NCBI GenBank assembly: GCA_017527675.1
Contig: JAFXPU010000001.1
Coordinates: 40,033 to 104,032, forward strand
DNA from: Bacilli bacterium
GTDB lineage: Bacteria > Bacillota_I > Bacilli_A > RF39 > UBA660
Length of the DNA: 64,000 nt
Direction: 5' to 3'
Shown here: piece after piece, positions 18,201-25,576 of the stretch
Layout of the letters: each line of letters starts with the position of its first letter
How positions within the stretch are numbered: the stretch's first letter is position 1
Program-made: the position numbers and the translations under genes
The notes under the pieces: generated by a model
What the model was told of the DNA's origin: nothing
Databases searched by the model: none
Seen by the model: only the letters and a program-made list of their open reading frames with translations

Positions 18201-19845
18201 AATAGCTAAACAACAAGGTATTAAAACAACTCCACTTTGGTTAGATAAAATACCAGAAGATATTCGTATTCCAAATTTAGCTGCTAAATACAATTATCAA
18301 AAGGAACAAAATATTATCAATCCAATTATTGGTGAATATGATATTCCAAAACAACAATCTCAAAATTTATTAACTTTACCTTTAACTAAACTTGGAAATA
18401 CTTTGGTTTATGGTGCATCTGGCTCAGGTAAAGAAAATTTTATTACAACTTTAATCTATTCATCAATGTTATATTATACTGCTGCTGAGGTAAATTACTA
18501 TTTGATGGATTTTGGTTCTGAAGCATTAAAAATGTTTAAAAAATGTCCAATTGTTGGTGACATGTTATATTCTGATGATGATGAAAAGATTAAAAATTTA
18601 TTTAAGATGATAAATGATATGATAGAACAAAGAAAGGAACTATTTGCAGATTATAATGGTGATTATCAAACTTATTGTAAAAATAGTGGTAAAACTGTTC
18701 CTGCTATTGTGGTTATTATTAATAATTATGAAGCATATCAAGAAATGTTTAGTCAATATGATGATGAATTAAATGGTTTAACACGTGAATGTAATAAATA
18801 TGGAATTCATTTTGTTATTACTGTTAATACACCTAATGGTTTAAGATTTAAATTAAGACAAAATTTTGCTGTTGCTTATGCTTTACAACAAAATAATGAT
18901 GATGATTTTACTACTATTTTAGGTAATGTTCATAAAAATTATCCTGCTAAGATATTTGGACGCGGTATTATGAAGAAGGATGATGAAATATTTGAGTTCC
19001 AAACTGCTTTAGCAACTGATAAAGAAAACATTGCTAAATTTATTAAAGAACAAACTCAAGCATATTCATCTAGTGCTCAAGTTAAAGCTAAACCAATACC
19101 AGTATTACCTAAAACTATTTCTTATAGTGATATTCAAGCTGATTTTGGTAAGGGTAATAAAATTGTTATTGGTCTTAATAAATCTACATTGGAGGCATCT
19201 AAATTTGATTTTATAGAGAATTACATAACATTGTGTACATCAAATGATATTACTATTATGCCACCATTTGTTAATCCATTAATTAATCAAATGATTGCAA
19301 CAAATTATTCTAAGTTATATGTAATTAATGCAGAAGAATTTGATGTAGATGAGCAATATCGTAAATACTATAATTATTGTGATCAAGATTTTAATAATGT
19401 TTTTGAAGAGTTACTTAATATTGCATCAGAAAATAAAAAACTATATGAGGAAAATAATTTTAATAAATTAATTTTTAAAGGTCAAAAACCTACAACATGT
19501 ATTATTATTGGAATTGATTCATTTAAGAATAAATTAAATTCTGATAATAAAAATAAATTTGGTGAGTTATTTGAATCAGGTAAAGATTTAGGAATTATTA
19601 ACTTTATTATTGTTGATAGTGTTGACAAAATTAAGAAATTTGAATTTGAATCTTGGTATAAAAATGCTGTTAATCCTGCTAATGGTATTTGGATTGGTAA
19701 TGGTATTCAAGATCAATTTAGCCTTAAAGTATCTCAAAAAATACCTGAAATGAAGGATATGGTTCCATTTAATTTCTGTTTTGTTATAAATAGAGGTAAG
19801 GCTGAATATGTTAAATTTGTTGAAAATTTAACTTTAAAAGAATAA
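15211..19845 (+). CDS. essC: EssC-type T7SS FtsK/SpoIIIE ATPase
   Basis: 1544 residues from GTG 15211, with GTGGG upstream at suitable distance; an earlier in-frame GTG at 15199 overlaps that site. EssC is the membrane motor of Firmicutes T7SS. The order fits: N-terminal forkhead-associated-like region to ~residue 210 (GSTEDN..., HGVYVNNIRV), two close membrane segments around 270-330 followed by a basic segment, then FtsK/SpoIIIE modules. Module 1 has Walker A GMTGSGKS (719-726) and a clear IISDEF Walker B. Module 2 has GASGSGKE (1068-1075), the Ser/Thr after Lys being Glu. A third degenerate module ends the protein. Length matches EssC (~1480-1500 aa). It has its own promoter and terminator. 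Confidence 0.93.
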   Translation: MRVSVIKNNKIENIILPENIEGSYWITDTDSNDIKTNLICIEADNGKWKLVSNRDVFVYANNMNQPYAYLTVGSFCYVKNSINQTTILVYCSPLINNYSHYDVTDKIDNGLSIGSTEDNYITYQALAEKQAVIKRENDRFYITCGDSKHGVYVNNIRVRAKSEIKNGDTIFILGLKMVLLVVKGEYKNVIYLFVNNAGTSIKVHGIAVGINLTGDKSFKEEEEETEYPLYQEKDYFHKSLRFFSNIKKLELQVDAPPAKQEDQDQSMLMTIGPMLTMSMTSMVTGYTAVSSVLNGQSSWAKAAPSLVICGAMFATMFLWPLFNKRYQKRLKKKKEKERQEKYSKYIESKRQRIIETKKEQAAILTNNNPPLKECVEIILQRYATLWQRRLEDEDYLSISLGNGNIPMKIDIKYPEDHFSMTEDNLKDMVSALGNEPKNLENVPIPFSFIENYISGLIGDESLVADYMKTLLVQILAFHAYDNLKIVVLTDEEKEYKWEFLKSIPHCFMDDKQLRFFATNNDEYKEVCYFLDKVFQARKEASGNSEIKIEDLDKYYLIITDSLKHVKNFDIINNILNAKKNLGFSLFILDDRLTKLPDQLNSFIQLSPNKGELYDKLDINNKITFTYDKELAIDYELIAKKLANIPIEFKNNEEGQLPNKLGFLEMYDVGKIEQLNSPVRWKNSNPMMNLAVPVGYGKNGEKVSIDLHEKYHGPHGLVAGMTGSGKSEFIITYILSMAINYHPYEVQFILIDYKGGGLAGAFENKTTGLKLPHLVGTITNLDANEIKRSLASIESELKRRQALFNKAREASGESTIDIYKYQRLYRDGVIDTPVSHLFIISDEFAELKSQQPEFMAQLISTARIGRSLGVHLILATQKPSGVVDPQIWSNTRFRVSLRVQDKSDSNEIIKCPDAAFLKQTGRFYFQVGYNEVFLLGQAAWAGGKYVPTEKVNKTIDSSINFINNIGYNIKTVDTHEKKVTTTKSQGEELLNIVKYLDEIAKQQGIKTTPLWLDKIPEDIRIPNLAAKYNYQKEQNIINPIIGEYDIPKQQSQNLLTLPLTKLGNTLVYGASGSGKENFITTLIYSSMLYYTAAEVNYYLMDFGSEALKMFKKCPIVGDMLYSDDDEKIKNLFKMINDMIEQRKELFADYNGDYQTYCKNSGKTVPAIVVIINNYEAYQEMFSQYDDELNGLTRECNKYGIHFVITVNTPNGLRFKLRQNFAVAYALQQNNDDDFTTILGNVHKNYPAKIFGRGIMKKDDEIFEFQTALATDKENIAKFIKEQTQAYSSSAQVKAKPIPVLPKTISYSDIQADFGKGNKIVIGLNKSTLEASKFDFIENYITLCTSNDITIMPPFVNPLINQMIATNYSKLYVINAEEFDVDEQYRKYYNYCDQDFNNVFEELLNIASENKKLYEENNFNKLIFKGQKPTTCIIIGIDSFKNKLNSDNKNKFGELFESGKDLGIINFIIVDSVDKIKKFEFESWYKNAVNPANGIWIGNGIQDQFSLKVSQKIPEMKDMVPFNFCFVINRGKAEYVKFVENLTLKE

Positions 19846-19868
19846 AAGTGGATTTATTCCACTTTTTA
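19844..19868 (+). terminator. Terminator of essC
   Basis: AAAGTGGA / TTCCACTTT stem around a TTTA loop with trailing T's, overlapping the essC stop codon. Confidence 0.7.
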
Positions 19869-19905
19869 TTGTGTAAACTAAAATGTATTTTTTTGTGTTA
19901 AGTGA

Positions 19906-19934
19906 TTGTCATAATTGTGTATACATGCTATACT
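19906..19934 (+). promoter_or_regulatory. Strong sigma-A promoter of a 29-aa peptide gene
   Basis: TTGTCA (19906-19911), 17-base spacer, TATACT (19929-19934), with the extended TGC immediately before the -10. This is one of the best promoters in the window and it drives only a tiny reading frame. Confidence 0.7.
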
Positions 19935-19977
19935 GATGATAATACATAAAATAAAAGAATAGGAAAAGAGGTATTGT

Positions 19978-20067
19978 ATGTATAATAAATTAGTCGTATC
20001 ATCACTTGCTTTATACGATGTAGCATTAACATTTATTCTAACAATGATACTTATTGTTAATGCATAA
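19978..20067 (+). CDS. 29-aa hydrophobic membrane peptide, solitary transcription unit
   Basis: The frame starts at ATG 19978, six bases after AGAGG, and ends with TAA at 20065-20067. The peptide begins MYNKLVVSSLALYDVALTF and ends in a run of Ile, Leu, Met and Val, forming a single transmembrane helix from about residue 8 to 28. It has its own strong promoter and a perfect terminator right behind the stop, giving an RNA of only ~150 bases. Small hydrophobic peptides in such units include type I toxins, membrane-enzyme regulators and signalling peptides. No match to a known family is apparent, and no antisense promoter was recognised. Confidence 0.6.
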   Translation: MYNKLVVSSLALYDVALTFILTMILIVNA

Positions 20068-20093
20068 AAGTGAATAGATATTCACTTTTTTTG
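20066..20093 (+). terminator. Terminator of the 29-aa peptide gene
   Basis: AAAAGTGAATA / TATTCACTTTT perfect stem with two-base loop followed by T's, starting at the stop codon. Confidence 0.85.
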
Positions 20094-20122
20094 TAAAATT
20101 TTTTATTAATTTTTTTATCTAA

Positions 20123-20151
20123 TTGACTTAGTTTTATAATTATGTTATATT
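20123..20151 (+). promoter_or_regulatory. Promoter of the 6S-like RNA
   Basis: TTGACT (20123-20128), 17-base spacer, TATATT (20146-20151) with extended TGT. Predicted transcription start near 20158, which is where the terminal stem of the RNA begins. Confidence 0.7.
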
Positions 20152-20155
20152 TAAG

Positions 20156-20326
20156 ATGCTAGAAGACAAGGACAATTAAAGAAAAACCTACTAATTAATG
20201 AATTGGGAATCTAATTAATTTGCTGTTGTGAATGCTCTTAACTGAGAATCCTGATGTGAATTATGTGATGCCCACCTGGTAGAACAGGTTTTATTCGTTA
20301 ATACCGTCCATCTCTGGCATTTTTTT
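20156..20326 (+). ncRNA. ssrS: Structured RNA, probable 6S RNA
   Basis: About 170 bases with no reading frame, G+C higher than the flanks, preceded by a strong promoter and ending in seven T's. The two ends pair: ATGCtAGA..GA..GGAC (20156-20173) with GTCC-ATCTCTGGCAT (20306-20320). The helix continues with ATTAA (20175) to TTAAT (20298) and AAAACCT (20183-20189) to AGGTTTT (20286-20292). A long interrupted rod with closed ends, a large inner bubble and a small ACCTG/CAGGT hairpin on the 3' side fits 6S RNA, the decoy that binds sigma-A RNA polymerase. The CCTGATGTG segment (20250-20258) recalls Bacillus 6S-1, from memory. Another housekeeping RNA is possible; SRP RNA and tmRNA signatures are absent. 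Confidence 0.5.
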
Positions 20327-20338
20327 ATGGGGTGGAAT

Positions 20339-20935
20339 ATGAATTTAAAAGATTTAACATATGTCGTATTTGATACGGAAACAACTGGACTAAATCCAAA
20401 AGAAGGAGAAGAATTAATTGAGATTGGTGCTGTTAAAATTAAAGATGGTAAGATTTTTGATCGCTTTGATGAGTTAATTAAACCAACTAAATTAATATCA
20501 GAAAAAATAACATCAATTACTAATATTACCAATGAAATGGTTAAAAATAGTGATGATGAATTAACAGTTTTAAAAAGATTTTTAGATTGGGTAGGAAACG
20601 ATACTATCTTAGTTGCACATAATGCTAATTTTGACCTTTCTTTTATGAAAATGGCATATTTAAAATATGATTTAGGATTCTTTAATTATACAGTTATTGA
20701 TACATTAGGTATATCACGTTTTTTAGAACCTAGTGAAAGATATCATAACCTAACAGTTTTAATGGAACGTTATCAAGTTGAATGGGATGAAAATAAACAC
20801 CATCGTGCTGATTATGATGCTGAAGGTACAGCCTTAGTTTTAGATAAATTAATTAATAAATTACATGATAAAAATATTAATACCTTAGATGAACTATATT
20901 TAATACCAAGAATAATTATAAATAAACATAAATAA
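20339..20935 (+). CDS. PolC/DnaQ-type 3'-5' exonuclease
   Basis: 198 residues with all DEDDh motifs: ExoI DTETTGL near residue 12, ExoII HNANFD near 100, and ExoIII H..ADYDAEGT near 155-165. The sequence resembles the exonuclease domain embedded in Gram-positive PolC more than E. coli DnaQ, yet no polymerase follows. The start at 20339 gives the usual family N-terminus; the GGGGTGG ribosome site is unusually close. An ATG at 20327 has no ribosome site. It lies directly behind the 6S-like RNA terminator. Likely a proofreading or repair exonuclease. Confidence 0.85.
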   Translation: MNLKDLTYVVFDTETTGLNPKEGEELIEIGAVKIKDGKIFDRFDELIKPTKLISEKITSITNITNEMVKNSDDELTVLKRFLDWVGNDTILVAHNANFDLSFMKMAYLKYDLGFFNYTVIDTLGISRFLEPSERYHNLTVLMERYQVEWDENKHHRADYDAEGTALVLDKLINKLHDKNINTLDELYLIPRIIINKHK

Positions 20936-20937
20936 GA

Positions 20938-20966
20938 TTGTTAAAAAGTATTATTTGTGGTATATT
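20938..20966 (+). promoter_or_regulatory. Promoter of the pilin gene at 20992
   Basis: TTGTTA (20938-20943), 17-base spacer, TATATT (20961-20966) with extended TGG. Confidence 0.6.
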
Positions 20967-20991
20967 ATATATAGAATAGAGGAGTGAAAAT

Positions 20992-21429
20992 ATGAAAAAG
21001 AATAATAAAGGTTTTACCCTAGTAGAATTGTTAGCTATTATTGTTATATTAGCTGCTATTGCTTTAATTACAACACCAATTGTAATAAATTTAATTAATG
21101 ATGCACATGAAAATACATTTAAAAATAGTGTTAATGGTATTTATCGTGCTATTCAAGATGATTATACGCAAAAAGGTTATACAAATACTCAAACATATAC
21201 TATTACAGTCAATAAAATAACTAATACATCTGATACTGAAAGAGAAGATAGTGAATTTTATTTTCAAGGTAAATTAGATAAAGGTAGTGGTACAGCTACT
21301 GCATCTTATGATAAGGATGCTAATAAATTTAAGATTATTTTAAAGGTTCAAAACAATACATTCTGTGCTGATAATACTTCCAAAGATGGAATTGACGAAT
21401 ATGTAATTACAAAGGGTGCATGTGAATAA
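20992..21429 (+). CDS. Type IV pilin-like protein (prepilin)
   Basis: 145 residues with a prepilin N-terminus: short basic leader MKKNNKG, cleavage before Phe in GFTLVELLA, Glu at mature position 5, and a ~20-residue hydrophobic helix. The globular part is Asp/Asn/Thr-rich and has two Cys near the C-terminus (FCAD...GACE) that may form a disulfide. Similar N-termini occur at 33658, 34160, 39989 and 40407, so several pilins are scattered in the window. It is cleaved by a prepilin peptidase not seen here and assembled by a PilB-type ATPase such as the one at 31163-33541. Confidence 0.85.
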   Translation: MKKNNKGFTLVELLAIIVILAAIALITTPIVINLINDAHENTFKNSVNGIYRAIQDDYTQKGYTNTQTYTITVNKITNTSDTEREDSEFYFQGKLDKGSGTATASYDKDANKFKIILKVQNNTFCADNTSKDGIDEYVITKGACE

Positions 21430-21818
21430 TGATTAATGAAATTAAAACAAAATTAAAAGATAAGAAGTTTCTTATCTTTTCTGTAATATGTATAGTTATG
21501 ATGATATGTCCATTTTTTACAATTTTAAAAACAGATAGTCAAAAGATAAATTATATTTATAATGAAGGACATGTTGCTGATGGTATATTTGTTATATTAC
21601 TTGCTTCATTAATATTATTATTTAATCTATTTAATTTAAAAAAATCAGCTTTAATACCACTTGGATTTATGATTATAGTATTAGGATTATTATTTTATAA
21701 TATAACTGATGAAGGTGTATTAAAGTATGCTACATTTAATTTTTATTTGATGTATGTTTGTTTAATTGGATTAATAATATTTAGTATTATGTTTCTATTA
21801 AAAAGAAAAACAGTTTAA
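21429..21818 (+). CDS. Four-helix membrane protein of unknown function
   Basis: 129 residues with about four transmembrane helices (near 15-30, 50-68, 74-92, 102-123) and a short basic N-terminus. Its ATG overlaps the stop of the pilin gene by one base (TAATG), so the two are translationally coupled. It may assist the pilin, but no family is recognised. Confidence 0.65.
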   Translation: MINEIKTKLKDKKFLIFSVICIVMMICPFFTILKTDSQKINYIYNEGHVADGIFVILLASLILLFNLFNLKKSALIPLGFMIIVLGLLFYNITDEGVLKYATFNFYLMYVCLIGLIIFSIMFLLKRKTV

Positions 21819-21833
21819 ATACTGTTTTTTTTT
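21806..21833 (+). terminator. Terminator overlapping the stop of the membrane protein gene
   Basis: AAAAACAGT / ACTGTTTTT stem with TTAAAT loop that contains the TAA stop, followed by nine T. Confidence 0.8.
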
Positions 21834-21863
21834 GTATAATTTTTTCAAAAAAATATCATAATT
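21834..21863 (+). promoter_or_regulatory. Possible SigF/SigG-type promoter of sigG
   Basis: GTATA (21834-21838), 18-base spacer, CATAATT (21857-21863), close to the SigG pattern GHATR-N18-CATnnTA and about 8 bases before the ribosome site. Autoregulation of sigG is known in Bacillus. A vegetative TATAAT at 21835-21840 overlaps and is an alternative. Confidence 0.35.
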
Positions 21864-21881
21864 ATTTTGAAAGGAGATAAT

Positions 21882-22655
21882 ATGGCACGTCATAAAGTTG
21901 ATATTTGTGGCGTGAATACGGCGAGTTTAAAAGTATTAAGTAATAAGGAAATGAATGATTTGTTTATAAGATATAGAAAAGGAGATTTAAAAGCCAAAGA
22001 AGAATTAATAAATGGTAATTTAAAACTAGTATTATCAATATTAAAAAAATATAATAATCGTGTTGATAATTTGGATGATTTATTTCAAGTTGGTTGTATT
22101 GGTCTTATTAAAGCTATTAATAATTTTGATCTTAATTTTGATGTTAAATTTTCAACATATGCTGTACCTATGATTTTAGGTGAGGTTAAAAGACATTTAA
22201 GAGATTACAATAGTGTACGTGTTGCACGTAGTATTAAGGATTTAGCATATAAAATATCTAAGTATAAAGAGGAATATATAAATGAATATAATCGTGAACC
22301 TAAAGTTAGTGAAATAGCTACTTATTTAGGTATAGATGAATATGAAGTTGCTTTAGCAATTGATTCAACTAAAGATACTATTTCGATGTTTGAACCTATC
22401 TATAATGATGGTGGAGATCAAATTTATTTATGTGATCAATTAAGTGATAAAAGTGATGAATATTCTCTTGCTGATAAAATAAGTGTTAATGATGCTATTA
22501 AAAAACTAAAAGATAAAGAAAGATATATTATTAATGCCCGTTATATATATGGAAAAACTCAGATGGAATTGTCTAATGAATTGGGTATATCACAAGCCCA
22601 AATATCAAGATTAGAAAAAAGTGGATTGGATAATATTAAAAAGATGATTTTATAA
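21882..22655 (+). CDS. sigG: RNA polymerase sigma-G factor, forespore-specific
   Basis: 257 residues from ATG 21882, preceded by AAGGAGATAAT. The N-terminal signature MARHKVDICGVNTASLKVL is diagnostic of SigG, followed by the region 2 block DDLFQVGCIGLIKAINNFDL and KFSTYAVPMILGE. Region 4 ends KTQMELSNELGISQAQISRLEK. SigG directs late forespore transcription during endospore formation. Length matches Bacillus SigG (260). In Bacillus it follows sigE; here sigE is absent nearby and the upstream genes are pilin-related. It is the clearest sign that the organism belongs to a spore-forming lineage. Confidence 0.95.
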   Translation: MARHKVDICGVNTASLKVLSNKEMNDLFIRYRKGDLKAKEELINGNLKLVLSILKKYNNRVDNLDDLFQVGCIGLIKAINNFDLNFDVKFSTYAVPMILGEVKRHLRDYNSVRVARSIKDLAYKISKYKEEYINEYNREPKVSEIATYLGIDEYEVALAIDSTKDTISMFEPIYNDGGDQIYLCDQLSDKSDEYSLADKISVNDAIKKLKDKERYIINARYIYGKTQMELSNELGISQAQISRLEKSGLDNIKKMIL

Positions 22656-22667
22656 ATCATCTTTTTT
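22639..22667 (+). terminator. Terminator of sigG
   Basis: AAGATGATTT / AAATCATCTT stem spanning the stop codon, then six T. Confidence 0.8.
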
Positions 22668-22744
22668 ATTGTCATTTTTTGTCGAACGAATAAAGAATAT
22701 AAACAGACTAATACATGATATTCTTAATGTAAGGAAGTTGTTTT

Positions 22745-23578
22745 ATGAATAAGAAAATTGGTACAATCTCAAATCTATTTGAAGATTACGAGATTAGAAG
22801 CATCTGGGATGAAACAAAAGAAGATTATTATTTTAGTGTTGTTGATGTAATTACTGCATTAACTAATTCTAATAATCCAAGGCGTTATTGGAGTGATTTA
22901 AAAATAGTTTTAAATCATGAGGGTAGTCATTTGTACGAAAAAAACGTATAGTTCAAAATGATAGCTAAGGATGGTAAAAATAGATTAACTGATACATTGG
23001 ATACGGAAGGTATATTTAGATTAATTGAATCTATTCCTAGTCCTAAGGCAGAACCATTTAAATTATGGTTAGCTAAATTAGGTAGAGAAAAAATTGACGA
23101 AGTATTTGATCCATCGAAAGGAATAAATCAAATGATTGATTATTATTTAAAAAAGGGATATAGCTTAGAATGGATTGAACTTAGGATTACTGCTATTATT
23201 AACCGTAAAAAATTAACTAATGTATGGAAAGAAAATAGTATTAAAGATAATGTTGAATTTGCAATACTTACAAATGATATATATAAAGAATGGTCAGGTA
23301 TGACGGCTTATGAGTATAAATCATTTAAAAAGATTCATAAAGAATCATTAAGAGATAATATGACAGATATAGAAGTTATTTTAGCAGATTTAGGTGAAAC
23401 TGTTACTCGAGAACTTGTGAAAAAACATCATCCTTATGGTTTAAGTGAAAATAAAAAAATTGCAAAAATGGGTGGTGAAACATCGAAAAAGACAAGAGAT
23501 GATATTGAAAAGAAACTAGGTGAATCAGTAATAAGTGATCAAAATAAAATAAATTATAAATATTTAAATAACAAATAA
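22745..23578 (+). pseudogene. Bro-N antirepressor-like gene interrupted by an in-frame TAG
   Basis: Two open pieces in the same frame, 22745-22951 and 22958-23578, are separated only by TAG (22949-22951) and two sense codons. Joined, they make a ~277-residue Bro-N (phage antirepressor-like) protein: FSVVDVITALTNSNNPRRYWSD, then TDTLDTEGIFRLIESIPSPKAEPFKLWLAKLG, and a C-terminal NMTDIEVILADLGETVTREL. In relatives, as I remember them, the interrupted spot reads KIVQ(L/F)KM, so TAG replaces CAG by one C-to-T change. The second ATG has no ribosome site. Other genes here also end in TAG, so suppression is unlikely. Upstream, AAGAATAT (22693) and ATATTCTT (22718) form a possible operator. Confidence 0.75.
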
Positions 23579-23629
23579 AATCTTTTTTTTCTTGAAAAAA
23601 TATAGTATAATTATCTTAGGTGATTAATT

Positions 23630-24244
23630 ATGGAAAAAATTGCAAAAAAAGAACCAATTAATATGACTAGTTTACTATCAGCTGTTGCTTGTTTAGTAAT
23701 TGGTATAATTTTATTTTTAAATAAAAACATTCTAGATATTGTAGGTTATATTATCAGTGCATGTCTAGGTTTATTTGGTTTAGTTAAATTATTATTACTT
23801 CTAAAAAGAAGAAAGAAGGAAGTGGACATTGATTTTGGCGAATACATGACTGTTTTCTTAGCCATAGTATTTGCAATTATCATTGCTATTTTTCCTAAGT
23901 CTATTTCTATTACAATTAGTATTGTTTTAGGAACACTTGCATTAATTTTAGGTATTAATAGATTAATACTTGGTTTAGCTATTCGCAAAATTGATAATAA
24001 TGGTTCTAAAATATTTATTGTTGATGCCGCTATTATGGTTTTATTAGGTATTTTAATTATTACTAATAAATTCTTAAGTTTACTAGGTTTATTTATGATT
24101 ATTTATGCTTTAATTGAGTTATTTAGTTATATTTATTATAAAGCTCAAAATAAAGATTATTCTGAAGTATTAAATAAAAAAGTAAGTAAAGAAATTAAAG
24201 AATCAAAAGCTATTGAAGCTGTTATTGAAGAAGGAGAAAAATAA
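23630..24244 (+). CDS. HdeD/DUF308-like membrane protein
   Basis: 204 residues with about six transmembrane helices arranged as three hairpins, Gly-rich within helices (LVIGIILFLNK, LGTLALILGINRLILGL, LLGILIITNKF), the pattern of DUF308/HdeD proteins. A charged cytoplasmic tail with Lys/Glu repeats ends the protein. A TATAAT at 23606-23611 lies 19 bases before the start. Function of the family in Gram-positives is unclear. Confidence 0.6.
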   Translation: MEKIAKKEPINMTSLLSAVACLVIGIILFLNKNILDIVGYIISACLGLFGLVKLLLLLKRRKKEVDIDFGEYMTVFLAIVFAIIIAIFPKSISITISIVLGTLALILGINRLILGLAIRKIDNNGSKIFIVDAAIMVLLGILIITNKFLSLLGLFMIIYALIELFSYIYYKAQNKDYSEVLNKKVSKEIKESKAIEAVIEEGEK

Positions 24245-24257
24245 TTCTCTTTTTTTC
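24234..24257 (+). terminator. Weak terminator
   Basis: GGAGAA / TTCTC stem spanning the stop codon followed by seven T. Short stem. Confidence 0.45.
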
Positions 24258-24286
24258 TTGCAATTTAGACTAAAAATTATTATAAT
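24258..24286 (+). promoter_or_regulatory. Sigma-A promoter of the divergent sigma factor operon
   Basis: TTGCAA (24258-24263), 17-base spacer, TATAAT (24281-24286). Confidence 0.65.
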
Positions 24287-24307
24287 AAACAAAAAAAAGG
24301 GATAGCT

Positions 24308-25576
24308 ATGAATAAGATTATTGAATTATATTTAAAAAGAAAAATTAAAGCTAGTGAATTAAGTATTTATTTGGATAATTATTTTAAGAATAATGATGTA
24401 TTAATTACGGATTTAATGTCACTAAGAAATGATTTGTATCAAGTCAAAAAAGAAGATTTACTTGATGATTTTTTGCTTGCATATATAAATAATCTTTCTA
24501 AAGTAGATTTTAATTCAATAGTTGAACTTCTAAATAGTCTTAATCATCCTATATCAAGAAGATTAATAATAAATTTAATTACTCTTAATATTATAAATGA
24601 TACTAATATAAATACTATTGGTTCTAGTTATCCTAATGTCTTAAAATATTATGATATTTTAAATAATAAAACAAAATTTGATATTAATCTAAATAATATT
24701 CAAAAATATTATAAGGATGTTGATTTAAATACAGATGATTTTTTTAGATATTATGTAAATATTATATCTTGTATACCAACTTTAAGTGATGAAGAAGAAT
24801 TATATTTATTTTTAGAAAAGGATAAAGGGAATAAAGAGGCATTTGATTATTTGGTTGTTTCTAATTTAAGATTAGTTTTATCACTTGCTAATAAAATGTC
24901 ATATAAATTAGATACTAAGGAAGTAGAAGATTTATATAGTAATGGTGTTTTAGGTTTAATTAGTGCTGTTTCTAATTATAATGTTTTTTCGGGAATAAAA
25001 TTTTCAACATATGCCTCATGGAGTATTTCTAGACGAATTAAACGTGAGTATTTTCAAGATACGATTATAAAACTACCATGTGATATAGCTGAAGGAACAA
25101 ATACTCGTATTGAAAAAGATGTTAATGTAGCTATTGATCGTGTTAAACAAGGCATTGTTAGTATTAATAGTACACTTGATACTGATTCTGATGAAACAAT
25201 GGTTGATATTTTATCAGATGATGTAAATATAGAACAAGATAATGAATTTTATAAATCTGTTGAAGATATTGTTATGTTAAATGATGTGATTGAAAAAACT
25301 AATAATTTAATATCATCTTGTTTAACGGAAGAAGAACAAAAAATAATTAGAAGCTATGTTTTTGATGAATTAACTCAAAAAGAAATAGTTGCTATTTTAG
25401 CATTAGATATGACTCATCAAAATGTATCCTTGAAGATTAATAAAATTCTAAAGAAATTAAGGAATAATCACGAATTTCGTACACTAATTAATTATGTAAA
25501 TGATGATGGAATAATTAAAGGAGGTATCAATAAAGATGGGCTCAAAACAAAAAAAATTGGAAAAAGAAAACAATGA
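24308..25576 (+). CDS. Divergent sigma-70 family factor with a novel N-terminal domain
   Basis: 422 residues. Residues 1-~150 are Asn/Leu-rich and helical and resemble nothing I know. From ~160 comes sigma region 2: SDEEELYLFLEKDKGNKEAFDYLVVSNLRLVLSLA is cut here into SDEEELYLFLEKDKG and SNLRLVLSLA, then DLYSNGVLGLISAVSNYN and GIKFSTYASWSISRRIKR. A clear region 3 is missing; an acidic linker (~285-325) precedes region 4 (LTEEEQKIIRSY...TQKEIVAILALDMTHQNVSLK). The C-terminal tail is basic. It shares its 3' end with the next gene (41-base overlap). It could direct a special regulon with that partner as anti-sigma or co-factor. Confidence 0.75.
   Translation: MNKIIELYLKRKIKASELSIYLDNYFKNNDVLITDLMSLRNDLYQVKKEDLLDDFLLAYINNLSKVDFNSIVELLNSLNHPISRRLIINLITLNIINDTNINTIGSSYPNVLKYYDILNNKTKFDINLNNIQKYYKDVDLNTDDFFRYYVNIISCIPTLSDEEELYLFLEKDKGNKEAFDYLVVSNLRLVLSLANKMSYKLDTKEVEDLYSNGVLGLISAVSNYNVFSGIKFSTYASWSISRRIKREYFQDTIIKLPCDIAEGTNTRIEKDVNVAIDRVKQGIVSINSTLDTDSDETMVDILSDDVNIEQDNEFYKSVEDIVMLNDVIEKTNNLISSCLTEEEQKIIRSYVFDELTQKEIVAILALDMTHQNVSLKINKILKKLRNNHEFRTLINYVNDDGIIKGGINKDGLKTKKIGKRKQ

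Noticed and set aside
20215..20532. 105-codon minus-strand frame across the 6S-like RNA and the exonuclease gene
   Set aside because: It covers the structured RNA and the start of a well-supported exonuclease, and has no recognisable domain.
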